A stretch of 9,256 bases of DNA, from NCBI GenBank assembly GCA_964556785.1, contig CAZKXM010000078.1:1-9256 (forward strand), given 5' to 3'. The translations under genes were made by a program, and so were the position numbers. This document shows, piece after piece, positions 1 through 5,385 of this stretch. Each line of letters opens with the position of its first letter. Position 1 is the first letter of the stretch. The notes below the pieces were generated by a model. It had not been told where the DNA came from. It did not search any database and saw only the letters and a list, made by a program, of their open reading frames with translations. Source of the stretch: CAG-1031 sp964556785 (GTDB lineage Bacteria; Bacteroidota; Bacteroidia; Bacteroidales; Muribaculaceae).

Positions 1-620
1 ATGATGTTGGCGCTTGCTGCGCGGCCGCCACGCCAATCCTTCATCGAAGGACCGTCGACGGTCTTCTGAGTTGCAGTGGTTGAGTGAACGGTTGTCATGA
101 GGCCTTCGACAATGCCGAACTTATCATTGAGAACCTTTGCGATAGGAGCGAGACAGTTGGTGGTGCAAGAAGCGTTTGAAACGATCTTTGTACCGGGCAC
201 GTAGGTGTCGGCGTTAACGCCAACAACGAACATGGGGGTATCATCCTTTGAAGGAGCCGACATAACGACATACTTGGCACCTGCTTCAAGGTGAGCCTGC
301 GATTTTTCTTTTGTGAGGAAAAGGCCGGTTGACTCGACAACATATTCGGCACCTACAGCGCCCCAGCCGATTTCAGCGGGATTCTTGCAGGCGGTAACGC
401 GGATGCGCTTGCCGTTGACAATGAGTTCGCTCTTCTCGAGGTCATAGTCAACAGTTCCGTCGAAACGGCCGTGCATGGTGTCGTACTTGAGCATATATGC
501 CATATAGTCGACGGGAAGAAGGTCGTTGATAGCAACTACTTCGATGTCGTCACGCTTGGTTGAGGCACGGAACACGAAACGTCCGATGCGGCCGAAACCA
601 TTGATACCAATCTTTGTCAT
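1..620 (-). CDS. gap: Glyceraldehyde-3-phosphate dehydrogenase, type I (N-terminal 206 residues, cut by window edge)
   Basis: This enzyme oxidises and phosphorylates glyceraldehyde-3-phosphate to 1,3-bisphosphoglycerate with NAD+ in glycolysis, in the cytoplasm. The reading frame from the ATG at 620 begins MTKIGINGFGRIGR, the Rossmann nucleotide-binding start (GFGRIG at residues 8-13). It continues with AIND near residues 30-33, whose Asp favours NAD over NADP. The catalytic loop SNASCTTNC places the active-site Cys at residue 152, and His179 in TTVHS is the usual base partner. The frame then reads TQKTVDGPS and WRGGRAAS, as in all type I enzymes, and is still open at position 1. About 206 of roughly 335 residues are present, so the C-terminal catalytic part lies outside the window. 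No Shine-Dalgarno sequence precedes the ATG; the leader is AT-rich, as is usual in Bacteroidota. The gene has its own promoter in the upstream intergenic region. The identity is certain. Confidence 0.97.
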   Translation of the reverse strand, partial: MTKIGINGFGRIGRFVFRASTKRDDIEVVAINDLLPVDYMAYMLKYDTMHGRFDGTVDYDLEKSELIVNGKRIRVTACKNPAEIGWGAVGAEYVVESTGLFLTKEKSQAHLEAGAKYVVMSAPSKDDTPMFVVGVNADTYVPGTKIVSNASCTTNCLAPIAKVLNDKFGIVEGLMTTVHSTTATQKTVDGPSMKDWRGGRAASANI

Positions 621-688
621 AGTGTTGTGGTAAATAAAAAATATGTGTTTGTTATAAGGATTGTTTATCTTCTCAGTTCATTTTTTCG

Positions 689-706
689 CGACGCCGGCCG
701 GCGTCG
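689..706. repeat. 18-bp perfect palindrome in the gap leader
   Basis: The sequence CGACGCCGGCCGGCGTCG reads the same on both strands over all 18 bases. It lies between the predicted gap transcription start and the ATG, about 69 bases ahead of the start codon. In RNA a hairpin needs a loop, so the central bases would stay open and about 7 GC-rich pairs could form. It is not followed by a T-run on either strand, so it does not look like an intrinsic terminator. It could be a protein-binding site or a leader hairpin affecting mRNA stability or translation. Confidence 0.6.
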
Positions 707-734
707 AAGCTTGCCGACTCGTTTTTCTGTGCCG

Positions 735-765
735 CAAAATTACGAAAATTTTAAGACATTACCAA
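735..765 (-). promoter_or_regulatory. Putative Bacteroidota-type promoter for gap
   Basis: Read on the minus strand, TAATTTTG (742 to 735) matches the Bacteroidota -7 consensus TAnnTTTG exactly. A TTGG (765 to 762) supplies a -33-like TTG with 20 bases between the two, inside the normal 19-21 range. Transcription would start a few bases beyond the -7 element, near 728-730, giving a leader of about 108-110 bases before the gap ATG. This is a prediction from sequence only. Confidence 0.6.
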
Positions 766-774
766 TTATAAACA

Positions 775-797
775 ATCGAACCGTGAGTTGGTTCGAT
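775..797. promoter_or_regulatory. 8-bp dyad (ATCGAACC-N7-GGTTCGAT) just upstream of the gap promoter
   Basis: Two perfect 8-base arms (775-782 and 790-797) flank a 7-base spacer. The nearer arm ends about 10 bases upstream of the -33-like TTG, which is where an activator or regulator dimer would bind. A second reading is possible: on the minus strand the dyad is followed by TGTTTATAATT, so as RNA it could be a modest intrinsic terminator for the upstream protease gene. The sequence alone does not decide between them. Confidence 0.45.
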
Positions 798-848
798 CGG
801 CAGGCAAAAAGTTTTTATCGCGGGCCTCCCGGTGACCGCTGTAAACGA

Positions 849-886
849 GTCGCCGCGAAGCGGCCATAAGGACCCTTCGCGGCGAC
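849..886 (-). terminator. 12-bp stem-loop downstream of the M6 protease gene, possible terminator
   Basis: Arms GTCGCCGCGAAG (849-860) and CTTCGCGGCGAC (875-886) are perfectly complementary over 12 bases with a 14-base loop. The stem starts about 42 bases after the protease stop codon. The stem is strong and GC-rich, but the bases that follow on the minus strand are TCGTTTACAG, a poor U-tract. It may therefore act as a 3' mRNA-stabilising hairpin or a weak terminator rather than a textbook one. Confidence 0.45.
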
Positions 887-927
887 ATCAGAATATTTTG
901 TTCGGTTTTACGGGAAACCGGCTCTTA

Positions 928-2718
928 TCAGCGAACGAGCATCTTGCTCACCTCGCTGCCCTGGCGACGGATGTAAACGCCTCCGGCTACGGGCTCGCTC
1001 ACGCGCACACCCTGAATTGTGTACCATTCAACGGGAGCATCATTGCTACCGGCAACGGCAACATCTTCGATACCGAGGGTTTCACCACCTCCGGCAACCT
1101 TGGCGGTGATGTGACCGTTGTTGCCCTTTGTGATTTCGGTGAAAGGAAGCTCGGGATCAAAACCGCTCCATGCGAGGAATGCGGGCTCTGAGGTTGCGGT
1201 GAAGCTGTTGTAGGCACCTGTACGGCCGGGGAAGGCGTCGAGGTGATCGGTTCCGGGTGTCGGATCAACGTCGGCCTGAACCAGACGGATTCTGAGGTGG
1301 TTCATGTCGTTGTTGGTCTGGTTGCGCGACCACACTCGGCGGTTGAAGTCAATGTGCCAAACAAGCATGCCGTCGGCGGGAAGTTCCTTGTCCCAGCTGT
1401 CGCGGTAGCGCGACTCGAACATGAAGAACTCATTGGGGTTATCGGTCTTAACATAGAATGCTGAGCCGATGAAGGGATCGAGTTCGAGGGTGCAGTTACC
1501 GGTGATCTCGCGGGGTGTGAGCCAACCGAGACAGTAGGCCTCGTAAGCTGAGTGGAGCGGGGGCACGAGGCCGGCGCCGTTGTACGGACCGTTGTCCATC
1601 ACCGACCAGCGGCCGGGAGTAACGGTTTTATCAGCTGCGAGAGCATAGTCGGTGTCGTAGAGGTCGGTCAGACCGAGGATGTGGCTGAACTCATGCACGA
1701 ATGTACCCAGACCGGCGGGACGGTTGTAGGCGCGCCACCATTCGTTGATACAGTTGTAGTGGTCAATGAGCTTGCCGTCGACATACTTGGTGATATACAG
1801 ACCGCTGTTGATGTAGGCTGCGTGGGGCCACACATGGTTGGCCTTACCGCTGGTTGCCTCGCCTTCGCCGGCGTAGATCACGGTGACATTGTCGATCTTG
1901 CCGTCGTTATCGGTATCGTAAACCGAGAAGTCAACCTCGGGATCGAGGGCCTCGAGAGCTTCGAGCACCATCTCGTGAGCATTGGCATCGACACCGGTCA
2001 CGTTGCTGTTGCGGCCATAGTACTGATACTTCTGCTTGAGGTCGATGGGACCGTAAACGTCAAACTGAGGATTGAACTGACCGCGCGACGAGGTGAGGAA
2101 GAACTCGTTTGCGCTGCCAAACGAACCATAGTCGTTGAAGCCCTTCTCCATCATGTAGCGGGTGTAGAATTCCTTGGGATTCTCAACCTTGAACTTCACG
2201 TCCTGATACTGTACCAGCACCACGAGCGCACGGGTCGCACCCTTGGTAGGCACGTCGGAAACGAGCATTTCCTTGCCGGTGGGGATATCGTCGGTGGCTG
2301 TGCCTTCGGCACGCGACATCATGACGTTGTTCTTTACAACAGTGGCTTTCTCAAGCACACTGTTACGGTGAGCCTTGAAAAGTTCAATGGCGGCATCGGT
2401 GTCGACTCTGTGGAGGAAATTTTTCACATCAGCCGTACGCTCGGCTGCGATAGTGGCGCGGATGCCCGAACTCTTGAAGGGGGTTGCGGCATCACCGGGC
2501 ACTGCGTAGCAGAACACACCGTTGTCGGGGACAATGAGATAGTTGTCAGATGTTGTGTAGAAATGGCCGTATTCGTCACCGCGGAGACGGACCTCGATTT
2601 CTGTCCCGTCGTCCTGAGTGACCTTGATCAGACCCGGATAAGCGGGCACTGCAATCGCGGCCGGTGCAGCGAAAAGCGCGATCGCCGCTGCGATAATGTT
2701 GGTACGAACTCTTTTCAT
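928..2718 (-). CDS. Secreted M6-family (immune inhibitor A-like) zinc metalloprotease with Bacteroidota C-terminal tail
   Basis: This is a 596-residue secreted protease. Residues 1-23 form a Sec signal peptide: a basic start MKRVR, a hydrophobic Ala-rich core, and a probable cut after AIA. Residues 25-75 (PAYPG, DGTEIEVRLRGDEYGHFY) match the propeptide segment common to Bacteroidota M6 proteases. The catalytic domain spans roughly 160-400. It contains HEFSHILGLTD, with zinc ligands His342 and His346, catalytic Glu343 and likely third ligand Asp352 in metzincin style, and WSVMD (Met374) as a probable Met-turn. YDTDNDGKID (267-276) resembles a DxDxDGxxD Ca2+-binding loop. The last 35 residues (VEWYTIQGVRV, GGVYIRR, KMLVR) resemble the short C-terminal tails on exported Bacteroidota proteins. 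Substrate is unknown; degradation of host or dietary protein is a guess. It stands alone between two intergenic regions with its own promoter. The family call is firm; I give no gene symbol. Confidence 0.9.
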   Translation of the reverse strand: MKRVRTNIIAAAIALFAAPAAIAVPAYPGLIKVTQDDGTEIEVRLRGDEYGHFYTTSDNYLIVPDNGVFCYAVPGDAATPFKSSGIRATIAAERTADVKNFLHRVDTDAAIELFKAHRNSVLEKATVVKNNVMMSRAEGTATDDIPTGKEMLVSDVPTKGATRALVVLVQYQDVKFKVENPKEFYTRYMMEKGFNDYGSFGSANEFFLTSSRGQFNPQFDVYGPIDLKQKYQYYGRNSNVTGVDANAHEMVLEALEALDPEVDFSVYDTDNDGKIDNVTVIYAGEGEATSGKANHVWPHAAYINSGLYITKYVDGKLIDHYNCINEWWRAYNRPAGLGTFVHEFSHILGLTDLYDTDYALAADKTVTPGRWSVMDNGPYNGAGLVPPLHSAYEAYCLGWLTPREITGNCTLELDPFIGSAFYVKTDNPNEFFMFESRYRDSWDKELPADGMLVWHIDFNRRVWSRNQTNNDMNHLRIRLVQADVDPTPGTDHLDAFPGRTGAYNSFTATSEPAFLAWSGFDPELPFTEITKGNNGHITAKVAGGGETLGIEDVAVAGSNDAPVEWYTIQGVRVSEPVAGGVYIRRQGSEVSKMLVR

Positions 2719-2817
2719 ATTGGCAAATGAAGTGTTGATGATTTAATTGTTTTATTCCTATCCTGAAAAATTCAGCCAATCTCGGCGCACGCATAGCGTC
2801 AGAATGACTGATTTATG

Positions 2818-2825
2818 CAAAGATA
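2818..2825 (-). promoter_or_regulatory. Putative -7 element for the M6 protease gene
   Basis: On the minus strand TATCTTTG (2825 to 2818), followed by C, matches the Bacteroidota -7 consensus TAnnTTTG. The predicted leader would be about 95 bases. A canonical -33 TTTG at 19-21 bases is absent; the nearest candidate, TTGG at 2844-2841, is only about 16 bases away. The promoter may be weak or regulated, or the -33 call may be wrong. Confidence 0.5.
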
Positions 2826-2861
2826 GGCAATTCTTCATTACCAACGGCCTAAACCGCTGCC

Positions 2862-2884
2862 ATATTGTCGGTATTTAACAATAT
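2862..2884. repeat. AT-rich 7-bp inverted repeat upstream of the protease promoter
   Basis: ATATTGT (2862-2868) and ACAATAT (2878-2884) are perfect inverted copies with a 9-base spacer. The repeat lies between the U32 stop codon and the protease -7 element, starting 37 bases upstream of the latter. It is too AT-rich and lacks a following T-run for a terminator. An operator is possible, but a 7-base AT-rich repeat can occur by chance. Confidence 0.3.
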
Positions 2885-2924
2885 TTCACTTCGATTTGCA
2901 AGTTTCTATACCATCTTGCGAGGG

Positions 2925-4166
2925 CTATTCGTTCTTCTCCCAGATGTAAAGACGGTCAGACGGGCGTATCTTCTCAGGCACGGGGATCGAGAAACTCTCC
3001 CCTTTGACGGTCTTGTCGACATTGCGAAGGTCGACACGTATCTCGCTCACAGTGAAGATCAGCGCTCCGGTAACGGGCCCGGTCACAACCACCTCGTCGC
3101 CAACATTAAGCTCGCCGCTTTCCATCAGGAACTCGCCCACACCGTGGCGCGGAAACCAGCGCACCCCTTTTGCGGCATAGCGCTTGGTGCGGGTGGCCGA
3201 CGAGCCATATTTCGAGCTCCATTCACCCAGTCGCTGGCCCAGATAGTAACCGTTCCAGAATCCGCGGTTGAAAACCTTGGCGAGCTCGGTGTCCCATCCG
3301 GCTATGCGCGAATCGGTGTAGCTGCCATCGCAGATCGCAGCGAGGGCTTCGGAATAGCAGCGCACGGCCGTGGCTACATATTCAGGCCCGCGCGCACGCC
3401 CTTCGATCTTGAAAACGGTTACTCCGGCTTCCACCATCTTATTGAGGAAATGGATGGTCTTCAAATCCTTGGGCGACATCACATACTGGTTCTCGATGTC
3501 GAGCTCGTCGCCTGTCTCGCGGTCGGTGACGGTGTAGGCGCGGCGGCATATCTGCGTGCATGCCCCGCGGTTGGCCGACGAGTTGAGCTGATGCAGGCTG
3601 AGATAGCATTTGCCCGACACTGCCATACAGAGCGCTCCGTGACAAAACATCTCGAGCCTAACCAATTCGCCCTTCGGGCCGCGGATATCCTCTGCCACAA
3701 TGCGGCGATGAATCTCGGCTACCTGTTCGAGCGACAGTTCGCGGGCCAGCACCATCACATCGGCCCAGCGGGCAAAAAACCTCACCGCCTCGATGTTGGT
3801 GATGTTGACCTGGGTTGATATATGCACCTCCACCCCAACCGAGCGGGCATAGCTGATGGCAGCGATGTCGGCGGCGATGATGGCGGTGACTCCGGCATCG
3901 CGCGCGGCGTCGATCACCTTGTGACAGAGTTCGATCTCGTTGTCGTAGATCACGGTGTTGACCGTCAGGTAGGTCCTGACGCCGCGGCTCTGGCATTCGC
4001 CGACAATGTAGCGCAGATCGTCGAGAGTGAAGTTGACACTCGAACGTGCGCGCATGTTCAGTCCTTCCACACCAAAGTAAACGGCATCGGCTCCTGCGGC
4101 GAGGGCGGCATGTAGCGATTCGCGGCTCCCCACGGGAGCCATCAGCTCAAAATCAGATCTAATCAA
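2925..4166 (-). CDS. U32-family protein, probable [4Fe-4S] RNA-hydroxylation enzyme (TrhP/RlhA-like)
   Basis: Members of family U32 were named peptidases, but characterised ones such as TrhP, RlhA and UbiU/UbiV serve hydroxylation of tRNA, 23S rRNA or ubiquinone. This protein shows the family hallmarks: FELMAPVGSRESL at the start, GADAVYFGVEGLNMRARS, then a cysteine set in CHGALCMAVSGKC and RGACTQICRR. Numbering from the TTG, Cys180-x6-Cys187-x15-Cys203-x3-Cys207 fits the U32 iron-sulfur ligand pattern; Cys175 is extra. MSPKDL, KIEGRARGPEYV and VFNRGFW follow, with a small C-terminal beta domain at about 342-409. A start is not obvious. The TTG at 4166 (413 residues, MIRSDFELMAPVG) fits the length of Bacteroidales relatives as I recall them and overlaps the upstream stop by 8 bases. 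The ATG at 4142 (405 residues) is the alternative and would trim part of the first beta-strand. It is the last gene of the five-gene run. The exact RNA substrate cannot be read from sequence. Confidence 0.87.
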   Translation of the reverse strand: MIRSDFELMAPVGSRESLHAALAAGADAVYFGVEGLNMRARSSVNFTLDDLRYIVGECQSRGVRTYLTVNTVIYDNEIELCHKVIDAARDAGVTAIIAADIAAISYARSVGVEVHISTQVNITNIEAVRFFARWADVMVLARELSLEQVAEIHRRIVAEDIRGPKGELVRLEMFCHGALCMAVSGKCYLSLHQLNSSANRGACTQICRRAYTVTDRETGDELDIENQYVMSPKDLKTIHFLNKMVEAGVTVFKIEGRARGPEYVATAVRCYSEALAAICDGSYTDSRIAGWDTELAKVFNRGFWNGYYLGQRLGEWSSKYGSSATRTKRYAAKGVRWFPRHGVGEFLMESGELNVGDEVVVTGPVTGALIFTVSEIRVDLRNVDKTVKGESFSIPVPEKIRPSDRLYIWEKNE

Positions 4167-4863
4167 TTTCGTCGGGGTGTTTGCGGTAATATTCTTCGAG
4201 GAGATAGCGGATGTTGAAGTAGAAACCGCCCAGGGCTTCTCCGCGGGAGTCGGTGACGGTGATATACTCGTAGTAGGGATCGTAGAACACGTTGTCGTCG
4301 ACATAATAGTTCATCATGTTGAGCAACACGTATTCATGAGCGGGCTCGATCACAAACCAGGCATTGTCTTCGTCTTCGCCGGTGCCGGTGCTGACGATCG
4401 CCATCAGTATATAGTTGAGCTTATACTGCCAGATGGCGGCAAGATTGGTTTTTCCTTTTTCGCGCAGCGCGTTGATCATCAGCATCATCTGGCGCAGGTC
4501 GAAAGGATTGTCGGCCAGGGCGGCCTCGGCATATGCAATGATTGTGTCGCAGTCCTGACGCGACACCTTGCTCTGGTTGGAATAGCGCAGCGGATGCTCC
4601 GAGCTGCGGTAAGGAGTGTAATCTTCCTGAAACATATAGCCCAGATAAAGGTGACGGTACTTGTCGATCTTCATCAGGGTGTCGTTGCGCTGAAACTCCT
4701 CCATCAGCCGTGGATAATAATAGGGCGACGATGGGTCCTGGGTGGCGCGCTTGATGCGTTCCATGTCGGGCTTCTCGCGCTTCAGCTGAGGGAGAATGCC
4801 CTGGGCGCTGACTCCGGCTGAGCCCGCCAGCAGCATGATCAGGGTTATCAACAGATGTTTCAT
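4159..4863 (-). CDS. Secreted DUF4919-like protein of unknown function
   Basis: This 234-residue protein begins with a clear Sec signal peptide: MKHLL, hydrophobic core, and probable cut at VSA|Q after residue 20. There is no lipobox Cys, so it is probably periplasmic rather than a lipoprotein. The mature part contains YYYPRLMEEFQRNDT (48-62) and KYRHLYLGYMFQEDYTPY (68-85), which I recognise as the pattern of DUF4919 proteins found across Bacteroidota. A helix-rich middle follows (AYAEAALADNPFDLRQMM, 110-127) that looks somewhat TPR-like, then an aromatic-rich end (FYDPYYEYITV, FYFNIRYLLEEYY). No catalytic motif is visible and no function is known to me. The start at 4863 is supported by the ATGA overlap with the upstream membrane-protein stop and by the signal peptide; an ATG two codons earlier is also possible. 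The DUF assignment is from memory of the motif and should be treated as probable. Confidence 0.8.
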   Translation of the reverse strand: MKHLLITLIMLLAGSAGVSAQGILPQLKREKPDMERIKRATQDPSSPYYYPRLMEEFQRNDTLMKIDKYRHLYLGYMFQEDYTPYRSSEHPLRYSNQSKVSRQDCDTIIAYAEAALADNPFDLRQMMLMINALREKGKTNLAAIWQYKLNYILMAIVSTGTGEDEDNAWFVIEPAHEYVLLNMMNYYVDDNVFYDPYYEYITVTDSRGEALGGFYFNIRYLLEEYYRKHPDEID

Positions 4864-5351
4864 TGCCATACATTGAGCGCTATCAGCGCCGCATTGACGA
4901 TCAGTGCGGCAACCGTGAGATTGACAACTGCCGGAAGCCCTTTGGCACACAGGTAATTGAGAAAAACCGACGATGGAAACCTCAGCACCTTTCCTGCCGG
5001 AGTGAGGGCATAGGCTATTCCACCGAAGATCGCTCCGATAATTCCTCCGAGCACGAGCCATGACGGCGAAATCAGCACTCCCACGAATAGGCCTGCGAGT
5101 GTGCCTCCGGCAATGTAGCCCACACCGCGGCCGGTCGTGGAGACCGCGGCCGGGAGCATATAGTTGAGCGCAAGCACTATCACAAGCGCCACAAGCCAGA
5201 AAATCAGCGCTTCCACACCGATCGGCGCACCGGCGAAATAGGCCAGGAGGAGTCCGGCCATCGCTACGGCGGGGGTCCAGCGTCTGGACCAGAAGGTGAG
5301 CACTGCCGTGGCCACGGCAAGAATCTCGGCTATGTTGATAAGGATGTTCAT
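4860..5351 (-). CDS. Small polytopic membrane protein, DUF456-like
   Basis: This 163-residue protein is almost entirely hydrophobic. Candidate membrane segments lie near residues 5-20, 27-42, 46-68, 77-94, 97-116 and 140-160. Gly-rich stretches GYIAGGTLAGLFVGV (78-92) and LGGIIGAIFGGIAY (101-114) resemble glycine-zipper helix packing. The order of a Leu-Pro turn (NYMLP, 63-67) followed by two Gly-rich helices is reminiscent of DUF456 membrane proteins, but I hold that family call loosely. There are no charged residues inside the membrane segments and no motif suggesting enzyme or transporter activity. The gene starts 34 bases after the 7TM-HD gene and its stop overlaps the next start by 4 bases, so its translation is probably coupled to the secreted DUF4919-like protein. 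Function is unknown. Confidence 0.78.
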   Translation of the reverse strand: MNILINIAEILAVATAVLTFWSRRWTPAVAMAGLLLAYFAGAPIGVEALIFWLVALVIVLALNYMLPAAVSTTGRGVGYIAGGTLAGLFVGVLISPSWLVLGGIIGAIFGGIAYALTPAGKVLRFPSSVFLNYLCAKGLPAVVNLTVAALIVNAALIALNVWQ

Positions 5352-5385
5352 GATCGAGGAGTCAGTAAAAAAGGATTAACAGGTA

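Larger units (their letters stand above)
621..927. other. Intergenic region between M6 protease and gap (307 bases)
   Basis: I see no credible gene here on either strand. From the protease side to the gap side it holds: the 12-bp stem-loop (849-886), a small GC hairpin (CGGG/CCCG around 821-831) followed by an AAAAAGTTTTT run (806-816), the 8-bp dyad (775-797), the gap promoter (735-765), the 18-bp palindrome (689-706) and an AT-rich leader up to the ATG. The density of inverted repeats is high for its length. Confidence 0.7.

Noticed and set aside
783..805. GGTTCGATCGG resembling a tRNA T-arm
   Set aside because: The five bases on each side of the loop do not pair as a T-stem and no acceptor or anticodon arm can be drawn around it.
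627..1191. Two plus-strand open frames crossing the gap upstream region and the protease 3' end
   Set aside because: They have no recognisable domain and no promoter, they contain the inverted repeats, and one overlaps the protease coding region.
1552..2730. Long open frame (392 codons) on the plus strand antisense to the M6 protease
   Set aside because: Its product is Val/Gly/His-rich with no family resemblance, and it mirrors the codon bias of the protease, whose homology and signal peptide are clear. It is a shadow frame.
2898..2919. GCAAG/CTTGC stem-loop after the U32 stop as an operon terminator
   Set aside because: There are only 5 pairs with a 12-base loop, and the following bases on the minus strand (AAATCGAAG) contain no U-run, so I see no convincing terminator for the five-gene run.
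4167..4304. 46-codon N-terminal extension of the U32 frame up to an ATG at 4304
   Set aside because: The extra residues are Ser/Thr/Pro-rich, lie fully inside the secreted DUF4919-like gene and are absent from U32 relatives. They are out-of-frame translation of the neighbour.
4864..5061. 66-codon N-terminal extension of the DUF4919-like frame up to an ATG at 5061
   Set aside because: It would bury the signal peptide inside the protein and overlaps the membrane-protein gene; the ATGA start at 4863 is far more likely.
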